From Diphasiastrum complanatum (Eukaryota; Streptophyta; Lycopodiopsida; Lycopodiales; Lycopodiaceae): a stretch of DNA of 36,085 nt. The position numbers and the translations under genes are program-made. Position 1 is the first letter of the stretch. Every line of letters starts with the position of its first letter. The stretch is from positions 1 through 36,085 of the forward strand of contig MU835815.1 of the NCBI GenBank assembly GCA_029204225.1, read 5' to 3'. The notes under the pieces were generated by a model that was given only the letters and a program-made list of their open reading frames with translations, was not told the DNA's origin and made no database searches. Below are positions 9,914 through 20,147 of this stretch, piece after piece.

Positions 9914-10483
9914 ATGGAACAAAGAATTCCACGTATCGATGCACCAAAGTACGATGGTGAATCTGACCTAGTCCGATTTCTCCAAGACTTTGATAATGCA
10001 TGCCGTTTTTATGGAGATACCTCTAAAACTAAAAAACTTCGTCTATTTCCCATGGTACTCTATGGCACTGCCAAGGAGTGGTACTTGAACCTCGAAACTC
10101 CTGATCTTGCTTCTTGGACCACCCTCAAGGACGCTCTCATCAAGCATTTTAAACCATCCAAACTGACTCAGAGCCCGTTCATTCAAATTACTCGTATCAA
10201 GATGCGTCGCAAAGAGTCTGTTCGAAACTACATTGAGCGTTTTTAAACGTCTCAAAGTAGAATGTGTTGATGAAAATATCACTGAACGAATGGCCATAAA
10301 ACTATTTTTAGTTGGATTGTCTAAGAACATCTGCCATGAACTCAAACCAGTTGACCTTTATGATCAAATTAAAGATGTGATGACCGATGCTACCCGTGAA
10401 GAAGACGAAGGTTCCGATGATGACTTTGACCATCGTGAAAGAAAGTCTAAGAATCCGGATCGTCCTAACTCTGATAATATTGC
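9914..10483 (+). pseudogene. Ty3/gypsy Gag (retrotrans_gag domain), frameshifted
   Basis: Starts with ATG at 9,914 (MEQRIPRIDAPKYDGESD). The capsid-like core is clear: FLQDFDNACRFYG, YGTAKEWYLNLE, SWTTLKDALIKHFKPSK and RRKESVRNYIERF, as in the plant Gag family that packages retrotransposon RNA. A base change in the T run at 10,238-10,243 shifts the frame. The second part continues FKRLKVECVDENITERMAIKLFLVGL, then an acidic/basic stretch. It is cut at about 10,484, where minus-strand sequence of another part of the element begins. The zinc knuckle is therefore lost. Confidence 0.9.
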
Positions 10484-10773
10484 GCTAGTTCTGGAGATGG
10501 ATTAGCATCTGCTGTTGTTGTTGATTGTAATTCGTGAGGTTCTAGATCTGCAGCTGTTGTTGTTTGATTTCCTCTTCCAGCCTTGCTTTTTCTCTCTGTA
10601 AGGCCCGCCATAGCACCATCGTCGAATTGCCGCATAGTGTGTTTTCCCCCTAGGGTGCCGAATATATTGTAGTGGAGCTCATTCACCAACCATACCGCTT
10701 TTTGGGCTGTAAGGGGTAGCTGCTCCTAAGGACCAATGTCAAGGAGGTTGCGTGTGTAGTTAGGATACGACAT
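10484..10773 (-). repeat. Left arm of a 290-base inverted repeat
   Basis: Its reverse complement matches 19,861-20,147 closely, beginning ATG-TATCCTAACTACACA and ending CCATCTCCAGAAC-AGC. Both arms carry the same coding words of the gypsy 3' ORF (KAVW-NEL, MRQFDDGAM). Similarity stops abruptly at both borders. The arms flank a 9 kb segment that probably was inverted. Confidence 0.88.
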
Positions 10774-11291
10774 GGGGTTAAATGGTAGAAAATCAGGAGC
10801 AGGGCTGGACGGAGGTGTAGGAAAGACAGGGAGGGGTGATTGTGGATTGAGGGGTGGGGAGAGACTACGTGGCAGAGATTGTGGGATTGGGTTAGTGGTG
10901 ACAGTGGTTGATGGGAGTGCAGTTAGTAATTGTAAGGCAAAATCATCTACGTTGATTGTGGAGTCAAGTAGGATGGAGATTTGTACAGTCGAGGGCTTTT
11001 GTGAAAGTGTGGAAGAGAAGCCCGTGTTGAGAGTTAGTGAGGGTGTGGAGGTGACAGTAAATGGTGGGGGTGGTGGTGGGATTGTGAGAGCAAGTGATGG
11101 AGAGGAGATTGTTTGTGTGGACGAAATCACGTCCATAGGATTAGAGCCAGAAGTTCTTGCCATTCCGGAGCTTCCTGTTGCTGCTGCTACTGCTTGTCGG
11201 CGTTGTTAGGCCTGGTGAAGTAAGGTCGTCTGCTGCTCTAGGACCTCCTTTGGGACCTGAGATGGTTTAAGGCTCCCTCTAGATTCAACAT
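10484..11291 (-). pseudogene. Gypsy 3' ORF, middle part (minus strand)
   Basis: Minus strand from 11,291 down. The 145-codon frame 11,163-10,726 is rich in Ser, Thr and Pro (for example LALTIPPPPPPFTVTSTP) and ends YPNYTRNLLDIGP. After a stop it continues as QLPLTAQKAVWLVNEL and FGTLGGKHTMRQFDDGAM. The protein continues upstream in 17,316-18,186 on the other side of copia B. It is not a known pol domain. Its place after integrase and before the polypurine tract makes it an extra 3' ORF of the gypsy element. Confidence 0.6.
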
Positions 11292-11296
11292 ATTCT
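11292..11296. repeat. Target duplication ATTCT, left copy (copia B)
   Basis: ATTCT immediately before the left LTR and again at 17,311-17,315 immediately after the right LTR. A perfect 5-base duplication, as made by copia integrase. Confidence 0.9.
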
Positions 11297-11570
11297 AGTT
11301 AGAATCAAAGTAGAATCATTGCCTTACTATACTATGGGTCCTATCAGTGGATAAGAATCAGTTGGCCTCGTCACGAGGCAAGTCGACGGGACACGCGTCC
11401 TGCCAACGACAACCTGGGTCATGCATGGGTTGCCTGAGTGAACAACTATATGTACAGTGTAATTTCATTTTGAGAAATACAGTTGCTATGTGAGCTTGCT
11501 GTGGAGAGTGTTTTCTGTCTGTGTTACTATGTAGCATGATATGTGTTCCTGTGGAAAGCAAATTCTAAGT
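11297..11570 (+). repeat. Left LTR of copia B
   Basis: 274 bases, AGTTAGAATCAAAG to AAATTCTAAGT. Its ends form an imperfect inverted repeat (AGTTAGAAT / ATTCTAAGT). The terminal dinucleotides are AG...GT rather than TG...CA. The same ends are seen in the right LTR, so this is not a single later mutation. Confidence 0.93.
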
Positions 11571-11582
11571 TGGTATCAGAGC
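11571..11582 (+). other. Primer binding site of copia B
   Basis: TGGTATCAGAGC directly after the LTR. It is complementary to the 3' part of plant initiator methionine tRNA, which primes minus-strand DNA synthesis in most plant copia elements. Confidence 0.92.
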
Positions 11583-12893
11583 AGTACAGGGAGTGTACAC
11601 AGTACAACATCGCCGTTGAAGAGAGCTTTAGGAGAATTGTCTTCTGAGAGTTCTGGATTTACGACGGGTTGAAGACGGAAAGAGAAGCACTAGTGCACGG
11701 TTTCTAGTTTATAGAAGCTTGCTAAGCTCAGCAGAGGGATTATTAGCCTATGCATAACATTAGACAGGGAAAATTTTGGTGAAAAATTGACAATTTTGAA
11801 GCCAGCTGAAAATTGAAACTGGGTTTGGGGTTACGATTTTTAGACATAACTTGTGATTTCTTCACTGTTTTATGCACCATTTTGGATGCCGTAAGGACAA
11901 GAAGGAAGCTAATTACATTGTCAACCAGCCATGGAGAGATTCTGAGGTCTATGTCAAAGATTTGTCTCCAGACAGTTAACCTAGCAGATTTGCGGTAAAA
12001 GGTAAAAAAAGCCACTTTGTCAAGTTGAGCTAAAATCACCATTTCTCCATGGAATTTCTTGAATAAACACTCTACAAGCTTGGGATCAGTAGGGCAACCC
12101 TACTCCAGGCCTTAGATTGTGCTCAAATCGATCCATAGGTGAGTTAGATCAAGCAAAATTGAGTGTGGGGAGGCGCGGCCGCAGACAGGGAGGTCGCAGA
12201 CTGTTCGTGCGTGGAACTAGGGTGAGAACATAGTGTTTCGAAGTGGACAATGTCTACAAGACTCTCCATTGGTGCACAGAAGTGCTCAGATTCGTTGGAT
12301 AGAGGAGTTACAAGATTGACGGCTCAGATTGTGCTACCCAGAAGGGATATCCACAGTTGGATCAGATTCAACCATTGGATGGAGTCTGAAGGGTTTTTGA
12401 AGAGGGCCCTGAAGAAGTGAAGTGCATTTTAGCCTTCAACTTCCTTAAAAATTTTCATACTGAAATTGGAGCTGGGTCCCTTCACAAGTGAAGAGTGAAG
12501 TTTCTTCAAGGTGAAGAAACAGTTCAAAAACTAGAAAAGTCCCTATTTTTAGGTCCTTTGTCCGTTTTGACCCAAACGAAAGGCTATAACCTCCAAACAA
12601 AGGGCACCCAAATTGTACCTGCAAGTACGATACATCAAAACAGAGTGATTACAATGGAGAAAGTGTTCGGAGTACGCCAGAAGTGATTCTACTATTCCAC
12701 TGGGCGCGTTGTTGGGAGTTGACGACTGAGTGCATTTCGGAAGGCGACGCTGATTTGGCTTTCAAATTGGTGGAAAAGCGGTGAGTGGCCTGGTAAGGGA
12801 AAAAGTGCAGGTCATTATTTTAAACTTCTGACATCACTGTTGGCCTCGACATACTGTTTTTAGCCTACGGCAGAAGTTTCAAGCAGTTTTGCG
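11583..12893 (+). other. Long untranslated leader of copia B
   Basis: About 1.3 kb between PBS and the gag start. No conserved open frame is recognised. Short open frames on both strands look random. It includes the G/C-rich spot GGAGGCGCGGCCGCAGAC near 12,170. Confidence 0.6.
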
Positions 12894-13720
12894 ATGGCAA
12901 ACATGGGAGAGTCCATTTTGAGTGAAAGTAGCAAATTGGACGGGATTTTCAACTATGCAGTGTGGAAATTCAAAATGAAAAACATACTGATGGAGAAAGA
13001 TGTGTAGGAAGTCGTCACAGGTGATGAGAGAAGGCCGCCAAATGAAGCAGATATCAAAGTGTTCGACAAAAAGATGAGGAAAGCTTTGACCTTCATTAAC
13101 TTGTCAGTGAAGGATCACATCATTACCCACATTTGTGATGCTGTTACACCTAGACAGGCATGGGATGTGCTAAAGGAGTAGTTTGAGACATCAAATCCGT
13201 TAGTGTCTGCATGGAGCAAGGAGAGCACATTTAGACGTACATGACCAGAATCAAGACAATGAGAGATGAACTGCATTCTATTGGTGAGCGCATATGTGAT
13301 GTAAAGCTGGTGCACAATGCACTGTGCGGCATTGTAGAACCCTATCAAATGTTTGTGAGAGGAATAGCATCAAGAGAAAGATTGCCAACCTTTGACGAGC
13401 TCACAAGAATCTTGATGCAGGAAGAGCAACGTAGAGAAAAGTTAGATGTCAAAATACTGACGATCAGGCACTTGCGACACGCCAAAAACAAGACAAGGGC
13501 AAGGGCAAGAAGAAGTCTAAGCAGCAATTTGCCAAGTCTCAAGAGGACGAGGGATCTTCCAGTAAAACTAAGAAGAAAGGCAAGTGCTTCCATTGTGGTA
13601 AAAAGGGCCATTGGAAGAGTGAATGTCGCAAATTCCTGGCGGAACAAGACAAGGGAAAACCAAAACAAGCAGGTAACCTTGTCGATGAGGGTGAGATTGA
13701 AGACTCCAATATCTTCATAT
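12894..13720 (+). pseudogene. Gag of copia B (stops and frameshifts)
   Basis: ATG at 12,894, with SSKLDGIFNYAVWKFKMKNIL, the copia Gag start. Stops fall in frame at 13,005 (TAG where Trp is expected), 13,179 and 13,242. The frame then moves. MTRIKTMRDELHSIGERICD and ASRERLPTFDELTRIL continue from 13,241. A second shift before 13,560 leads to an intact zinc knuckle, CFHCGKKGHWKSEC at 13,585-13,626 (CX2CX4HX4C), in the same frame as the protease. Gag forms the virus-like particle and binds RNA. Confidence 0.92.
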
Positions 13721-13992
13721 CTGCATTGTCATCTAATCAAGATGATCAAGCATGTTATATTGACTCGGGAGCCACAAGACACATGACAGGTAACAAGAAT
13801 TGGTTCAGTAGTTTGAAGATGTTGGATAATGGAACATCTATTTCACAAGCAAATGGTGAGGTGTGCAAGATCAAGGGGATAGGCACCGTTTCAATCCAAC
13901 TACCTGATGGAAAAAGCATGATGATCAGGGAGGTACTTTACGTACCAGGTTTGAAAAAAAATCTACTTTCTGTTGGAGTCATTATTGATTAA
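13721..13992 (+). pseudogene. Protease of copia B
   Basis: Aspartic protease that matures the polyprotein. The active site CYIDSGATRHMT is at about 13,752-13,787, followed by KGIGTVSIQLPDG and the typical end VLYVPGLKKNLLSVGVIID. A TAA at 13,990 interrupts the polyprotein where a Gln or Lys codon is likely. Confidence 0.95.
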
Positions 13993-15555
13993 AAGTTGAA
14001 AGTAGAATTCACCCATGATCGTTGCTTTGTGATGGATGTGAACCAAAAGTTCAAAGTTATTGCGGATGGAGTAAGAGAGCCCAATACAAAATTGTATAGG
14101 TTGAATGCTACAATTAAGGGGCAACATGGACTTGTATCGTCCATTCCATTGCAAACTGAGTTGTGGCATAAGAGGCTTGGTCACTTGAACTTGGGAAGCC
14201 TCAGTTTGATGAGAAAATTGGAGATGGTAACAAGATTGCCTACCATAGAAGATCACTTGAAATCGATGTGCGAATCTTGTGTATATGGGAAGCAACATCG
14301 AGAGAAGTTCAATAAAGGCGGTGTTGCAAGAGGAAAGAACATCTTGGATTTAATCCACACAGATTTATGTGGGCCTATGAGGACCATGTCCTTAGGTAAA
14401 GCCTTCTATTTCATGACCTTTATTGATGATATGTCACGTAAGATGTGGATCTACTTCTTGAAGAAGAAATCAGATGCATTTGATAACTTCAAGAGCTTCA
14501 AAGCATTGGTGAAAAATCAGACAGGTAGGAAGATCGAAGTCCTAAGATCAGATAGTGGAGGTGAGTACAAGTCTAATGACTTCAATGATCTTTGTGATTA
14601 ATGTGGGATTAAAAGACAATTTACGCAAGCTCATACTCCTGCTCTCAATGGTGTAGCTGAGCGCAAGAATCGTACGATTGTGGAAAGTGCCAGATCTATG
14701 CTAGTTGAGATGAAACTACCAAAAGATTTTTGGTCAGAAGCATGTAGCACGACAATCTATCTTCAAAATAGAAGTCCTACCATTGCCATACCAAAGAAAA
14801 CACCTGAGGAAGCATTCACAAAGAAGAAGCCAAAGGTGAACCACTTGCGAATCTTTGGATGTAAGGCCTTTGTACACATTCCTAAGGAAGAGAGATGTAA
14901 ACTTGATGTAAAAGCTATCAAGTGCATATTCCTAGGATATGATGATCGTGTGAAGGGCTATAGATGTTATGATCCAATGGAAAACAAAATCCGTATAAGC
15001 TGTGATGTTATCTTTGATGAATCCAAGATGTATGAAGACGAGGATGCTGAGAAGATAGACACATCCAGTAGAAAAGATGGTATAGTAAGGATACCACCTG
15101 ATGATGATCCATTCATTGGCCTTCCGAGTGATGAACATGAGGACACATATCAAGATACTACTACTCAACCTCAAGAGACAGGTTGGAGAGGTAGGGACAA
15201 ACCTTTTGGTGCAAGAAGGATTGAAGTTGCAGGTGACAAACGCAAGGAGAAGGATGTACCGTGGGATATATTTTCACCAGGAAGCCGATCACCTGACAGG
15301 AAGCTCCCTAAGTGGTTTGAGAGATTGTTGGAGAGCCGAGACATAGATGACTTTCCAGGATCATCTAGCCAGGGAGAGTTACGAAGATCAACAAGAGAGA
15401 AGACACTACCTGAAAGGTATGAAGCAAATTATGCTCTCTTATCTAGCATTATTCAAAGCAAAGAACCTTCGACTTATGGTGAAGCGAAGGATGATGGCAT
15501 TTGGGTCAAGGTCATGGGAGAGGAGATGGAGTCAATTGCTAAGCATAGCACATGA
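13993..15555 (+). pseudogene. Integrase of copia B and the linker to RT
   Basis: In order: the HHCC zinc part (LWHKRLGHLN, CESCVYGKQ), the first catalytic Asp in LIHTDLCGPM, then FIDDMSRKMWIYFLK, the second Asp in VLRSDSGGEY, a TAA at 14,599, and the catalytic Glu in NGVAERKNRTIVESARSM. The C-terminal part has KKTPEEAFTKKKP, HLRIFGCKAFVHIP and the GYDDRVKGYRCYDP box common in copia integrases, then an acidic linker. It ends at a TGA at 15,553. All three DDE residues are present, but the frame is broken. Confidence 0.95.
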
Positions 15556-16260
15556 GACTTAGTAGAACCAGCAATTGGCAAGAAACCCATTAGTTGCAAA
15601 TGGATATACAGGACTAAGTATCATGCAGATCAAAGTATAGCAAAGCACAAGGCAATATTGGTGATCAAAGGATACGCACAAAGTAAAGACATCGACTATG
15701 AGGAGACCTTTGCGCCGGTTTGTAAGTGGAATACTCTACGTCTACTTGTTGCTTTAGCTTCACATTTTGGTTGGCCTTTGCATCAGATGGATGTGAAATT
15801 TGCTTTTCTAAATGGTGAGTTAGAAGAAAAAGTGTTCATGGATCAACCTGAAGGCTTTGTAGCAAAGGGATAGGAAAATAAAGTATGTCGCTTGAAGAAA
15901 GCGCTTTATGGTCTTAAACAAACACCACGTGCGTGGTATAGCAGGATTGATGCCTACTTTTGTTCAAAGAGGATGGTGCGAACACATTTTGATCCAAATC
16001 TATATGGCTTATGCTTTGATGGTATGGTTGCTTTGATTGTTCTTTATGTTGATGACTTGATTATTACGAGAAATAATCAAGAAATGATAAACATGATCAA
16101 GAAAGACCTCATGGAACAATTCAAGATGACAGATCTCAGCCTGATGCATTACTGCCTTGGAGTAGAAGTGTGGCAAAAAGAACATGAAGTGGGTTTAACA
16201 CATGTGAAGTATGTCAAAGAGTTGCTGCACAGGTTTAGGTTGTAGGATTGCAAACCAGTA
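15556..16260 (+). pseudogene. Reverse transcriptase of copia B
   Basis: CKWIYRTKYHADQS-type start near 15,595, then DYEETFAPVCKWNTLRLL, LHQMDVKFAFLNGELEE and MDQPEGF. A TAG at 15,871 interrupts. KKALYGLKQTPRAWYSRID and the catalytic box VLYVDDLIITRN follow near 16,035-16,075. The stop at 16,243 is followed by a frame change. The YVDD motif is intact. Confidence 0.95.
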
Positions 16261-16984
16261 TACACTCCTATTGAACCAGGTAAAAAGCTTTCTAAGCTTG
16301 ATGAGTCACAATCATTTGATGCTATGCTGTATAGACAGTTAGTAGGGAGCTTAATTTACCTTACCACGCCTAGACCAGATATATGCTATGTTGTTGGCAT
16401 TGTAAGTCAGTTTATGGCAGCACCTACGGAAACGCATTGGAAGGCAGCTAAACGCATTTTGCGTTATCAGAGTATGGCTTGATTTACAAAAAGCATGATG
16501 GTTTACCTGAATTGTGTGGCTATGTGGATGCGGATTGGGGAGGTGACTATGATGATCGTAGATCCACCACAGGGTATGTATTCCAGTTTTGTGGTAGTTG
16601 CTTTTCTTGGTCTAGTAAGAAACAAAGTACAATTGCTCTTTCCACCACAGAAACAGAGTATAAGACAATGTGTAGTGCAGCATAGGAAGCTATATGGTTG
16701 AGACAAATCTTGGAAGAAATTGACATGAAGCAGAAAAATCCCACGACTTTACATAGCGACAGTCCGAGTGGCATTCAACTAACAAAGAATCCAGTGTTCC
16801 ATGCGAGAACTAAACACATTGAGATTTAGTATCACCTTATACGTAAGAGGCTGCTGAGTCGTGAAATTCATGTTGTTCATTGTAGCACAAAAGAACAACT
16901 AGCTGATATTTTCACTAAGCCACTTACTAGAGAAAAGTTTGATAAATTTAGATCAAAACTTTCTATACTTAAAGTTTGTTGACT
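16261..16984 (+). pseudogene. RNase H and C-terminus of copia B
   Basis: After the frameshift: GYVDADWGGDYDDRRSTTGY, SWSSKKQSTIALSTTETEY, a TAG near 16,684, then EAIWLRQILEEI and the usual copia C-terminus KHIEI...EQLADIFTKPL. It ends near 16,980, some 40 bases before the polypurine tract. RNase H removes the RNA template. Confidence 0.93.
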
Positions 16985-17027
16985 TTAAAGCTATGTATAT
17001 GACTGTATAAAAAGTAGACTCTACTTT

Positions 17028-17036
17028 AAGGGAGAG
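17028..17036 (+). other. Polypurine tract of copia B
   Basis: AAGGGAGAG directly against the right LTR. It is the primer for plus-strand DNA synthesis. Confidence 0.85.
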
Positions 17037-17310
17037 AGTTAGAATTAAAGTAGAATGACTGTGTTACTGTACTGTGGGTCCTATCAGTGGATAAGGATCA
17101 GTTGGCCTCGCCACGAGAGAAGTCGACGGGACACACATCCCGCCAACGACAACCTGGGTCATGCATGGGTTGTCTGAGTGAGCAACTATATGTACAATGT
17201 AATTTCATTTTGAGAAATACGGTTGCTATGTGAGCTTGTTGTGGAGAGTGTTTTCTGTCTGTGTTACTGTGTAGCATGATCTGTGTTCCTGTGCAAAGTA
17301 AATTCTAAGT
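17037..17310 (+). repeat. Right LTR of copia B
   Basis: 274 bases, colinear with 11,297-11,570 and without indels. It starts AGTTAGAATTAAAG and ends AAATTCTAAGT, with ATTCT following. Confidence 0.95.
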
Positions 17311-17315
17311 ATTCT
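17311..17315. repeat. Target duplication ATTCT, right copy (copia B)
   Basis: Identical to 11,292-11,296. Beyond it the interrupted gypsy 3' ORF resumes. Confidence 0.9.
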
Positions 17316-18186
17316 ATCCCGATGTCGCTGGATAGAATGTCATGTGGGACATCTGCTTCTGTGTTGACTGCCTTCCCTTTCTGCTTCTTAGTAGGTGGGA
17401 CTGGTGAGACTGGTTCTATTGTCGGTTGGGGGGTGGCCGCCTTGACCCCAATTGCTTGGTGAACAACATGTGGAGGAGATACCCACATTTGGTAGTTGAT
17501 TTGCGGGCTTTCAGGGCTCCGCACAGCTTCTCCGCTACCTTCTCAGCCCACTTATAATTTTGAGTGGGGTCATCCATGGTGAGGGTTAGAGAGAAGAGAT
17601 CACTCGGTGGAATGCGATCCATCTTGGTGGTATGTACTGCGGCCATGGTGACAAGGATCTCTGAGGCTGCCCGTAGATGGAGATCCGTGATGAGTCAGAT
17701 AGCGATCCCGTCGTTGGTTTGGGCAATGGTTTTGTTGTCATCTGTCAAAAACTTGGTGAAGTACTTGGCATCATACCTGGTGCCCTTGCCATGGATTGTC
17801 TCTTCGAGATTAGGAAAGCCGACACTCTAAAGATCCCCCAGAGAGACATTGATAATAGAATAACTGCCAGTCTTGGTTGTAAGCCGGAAAGTTTGAAACT
17901 CATCAGAATAGGTCGAATAGGCTGCTCGGATGAGGCTCTTGTTCTGTTGGTCCCGAAAAAGTGTTAGATCAAAGCCAAGGTTGGTGAGGATATTTTTGGC
18001 CAGTGTGAGCTGCTCGGTGTAATTCTTAAGAGTAATCATTATTATATCCCCTGAATAAAGATGAGGGGGTTTACGGCGATGCAAGCTCAGTGAGGAATCA
18101 CGGGAAGCCATGGCAGCAGGGATTTTAGATTGCTTTGAGAATTTTGAAAATTTTGAAAAAATTTGGCATGAACTTGAGAGTAGCAA
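17316..18186 (-). pseudogene. Gypsy 3' ORF, N-terminal part (minus strand)
   Basis: Likely start is the ATG at about 18,112 (MASRDSSLSLHRRKPPHL). It continues as IMITLKNYTEQLTLAKNIL, LGFDLTLFRDQQNKSLIRAA and FQTFRLTTKTGSYSIINVS. Downstream, in shifted frames, are MDRIPPSDLFSLTLTMDD, the WAEKVAEKLCGALKA segment, and a Pro/Thr/Lys stretch (VSPVPPTKKQKGKA). It lies after the integrase in the same orientation and continues beyond copia B at 11,291. No known domain is recognised. Confidence 0.5.
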
Positions 18187-18189
18187 TCT

Positions 18190-18780
18190 AAAATGAACTC
18201 GTGGAGAGAGGGTGGAGACCTATATATAGACTTTTTTGGACAAAAATTCGCAACTTCACCCATAAATCATCCTCAGTGTCCACGATTTGGTAATGATGGT
18301 CGCAAATTTTGAGGCATCATTATGAGGGCCCGCGAATTCCTGTAAGTGATTTGTGTTTTCCAAAAGAGAGAAAATGTCTGATAGTGCAAAATTGTATCTG
18401 ATCAGAATTTGCGGAGGTAATAGAGAAATCGTGAGGATCAATTTGAACCCCCGCGAATTGTCTGCGAATTCTGAACATGGATATCTGATGAAAAAAACTC
18501 CATTTTTTGATTTTTTTGACATTTTTCTTTTGAGACAGAATTCGCGGAGGCCAAAAATGAATCGGTCTCTGTAAGAAAGGGGTCAGGCGAATTCTATCTG
18601 AGATAATGTGAAAATATTTTGTCTGAAACTAATGACTTTTGTGGTTTTCTCATAGAAGATTGTTGGTCGAATAGTATCTTGATGGGTGGAACAACAAATC
18701 ACAGCAAAAAATGTTGTCAAAATGGCATACAAATAATAAAAAGGGAGAAGAAAAAAAAATAAACAGTAGAGAAAAAGCAG
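18190..18780 (-). other. Spacer between gypsy integrase and 3' ORF
   Basis: No coding signal. It repeats GCGAATT words (near 18,331, 18,452, 18,463, 18,540, 18,588) like those upstream of gag at 9,640-9,790. It does not resemble the LTR at 21,634. It therefore appears to be an internal spacer, perhaps carrying a promoter or splice acceptor for the 3' ORF. That role is inference. Confidence 0.5.
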
Positions 18781-19858
18781 CTAATACATATCAAGATAAA
18801 AACAGGGTTCGTTGTACTTTCTCAGTCGACTCCCATTGACCACAATGTCGAGGATATCGTCTTGAAGGATTTGGAGTTGAACATATCCAGAGGCAAAGAT
18901 TTTTTTTATGATGTAAGGTCCTTGGCCTAAAAATTTCAGTTTGCCTTTGAAGGCTTTGGCCTGGTATAACAGGATCTTATCGCCCACCTGAAAATCTCTA
19001 AGTTTCAACGATGCCATGCTCTTTGTCGTCGTTTGTGGACTTGTTGAGCATGGATGCTGATCCGTCGTGTTTCATAGAGTTGCTCTAGATGGAATAACCT
19101 ATTTGCTAGATTCTGAGGAGTATCGAGCTCAAGGTTGTAGGCTACTCAAATTGAGGGAATATGGAATTCCACAGGCATAACGGCTTCTTGACCATATGTG
19201 AGCTGGAAGGGGGTTAATCCTGTACCTCGCTTCGGGGTAGTGCGATAAGCCCAGAGAGCAACATGGAGTTTGAGTTTCCAATCAGATCGGCTGGATTCAA
19301 CGATTTTGGTGAGAATGCCACATAGGATTTTATTGGTGGATTCTGCCTGGCCATTGCAGCGTGGATAGTATGGGGAACTTTTGCGATGTACCACAAAAAA
19401 TTTGAAAAGAAGATATGCTATGACAGAGTTAAGAAAATGTGTTCCCCTATCACTGATAAGCTCTAGAGGACATCCGAACCGAACTATAACCTGTTCATAG
19501 AAAAATTTGGCGGTGGAACGAGCGTCGGCATTGCGAACAACTCTTGCTTTAGCCCATTTGGTGCAGTAGTCCGTAGCTACTATGATGTAACGAGATTGTG
19601 TGTGTCGAGCAGCAGGACTAATAGGTCCGACATAATCAATTCTCCATTTTTGGAAAGCTTGATCAGTGGTTACAGGGTGTAAAGGCATGTAGTCTATTTT
19701 TTGAGAGCGTTTTGTGCGTTGGCAGACATCACAAGCCTTAGTATAATTGTGCGTATCCTTGAAGAGTGTTGGCCACCAAAAACCGGCCAAGAAGATTTTC
19801 TTAGCAGTTGTTTCAGAAGAGAAATGACCGGCACCAATACCTTCATGAGTGAGGGACC
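18781..19858 (-). pseudogene. Ty3/gypsy integrase (minus strand)
   Basis: Runs 19,858 to 18,781. The zinc part has a GHFSSETTAKKIFLAG segment leading to GFWWPTLFKD and ACDVCQRTK. The catalytic core shows WRIDYVGPIS (Asp), LELISDRGTHF (Asp) and RCNGQAESTNKIL (Glu), with ALWAYRTTPKRGTGLTPF and LTYGQEAVMPVE after it, all standard for plant gypsy. A frame break at 19,018-19,145 precedes the C-terminal part, LRDFQVGDKILLYQ and GQGPYIIKKI. The catalytic residues are intact. The junction at 19,859 replaces the expected RNase H with inverted 3' ORF sequence. Confidence 0.93.
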
Positions 19859-19860
19859 CA

Positions 19861-20147
19861 ATGCTGTATCCTAACTACACATGCACCCTCCCTGACATTG
19901 GTCCTTGGGAGAAGTTACCCCTTGCAGCCCAAAAAGCAGTATGGTTGATGAATGAGCTCCAATACAATCTATTCGGCACCCTAGGGGGATAGTATACTAT
20001 GCGGCAATTCGACGATGGTGCTATGACGGGCCTTCAGAAAGAAAAAGCAAGGCTGGAGGAGGAAACAAACAACAACAGCTGCAGATCCAAAACCTCACGA
20101 ATTACAATCAACAACAGTAGCAGATGCTACTCCATCTCCAGAACCAG
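19861..20147 (+). repeat. Right arm of the inverted repeat
   Basis: Inverted copy of 10,484-10,773. On this side the similarity begins right at the broken end of the integrase and runs on into the rest of the 3' ORF, which the left arm lacks. Confidence 0.88.

Larger units (their letters stand above)
11297..17310 (+). mobile_element. Ty1/copia retrotransposon B, complete layout, 6.0 kb
   Basis: Two 274-base LTRs, PBS, long leader, gag, protease, integrase, RT, RNase H, PPT and a perfect target duplication, all on the plus strand. It sits in the gypsy 3' ORF. The pol frame is colinear from about 13,450 to 16,245 but carries stops ending at 13,992, 14,601, 15,555, 15,873 and 16,245. Gag has two more stops and frameshifts, so it is inactive. 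By eye the LTRs differ at about 23 of 274 positions, without indels, mostly C/T and G/A changes. Confidence 0.97.

Noticed and set aside
10772-11209. Plus-strand 145-codon frame, Gly/Val-rich
   Set aside because: It is the antisense of the minus-strand gypsy 3' ORF, which has the better context and a duplicate copy in the inverted repeat.
13241-13786. 181-codon frame as a separate gene
   Set aside because: Only its first half is copia Gag. After the frameshift it reads antiphase to the real zinc-knuckle and protease frame.
18190-18780. Region as an LTR of the minus-strand gypsy element
   Set aside because: It lacks similarity to the LTR at 21,634 and has no polypurine tract/TG start beside the integrase end. 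An internal spacer fits better.
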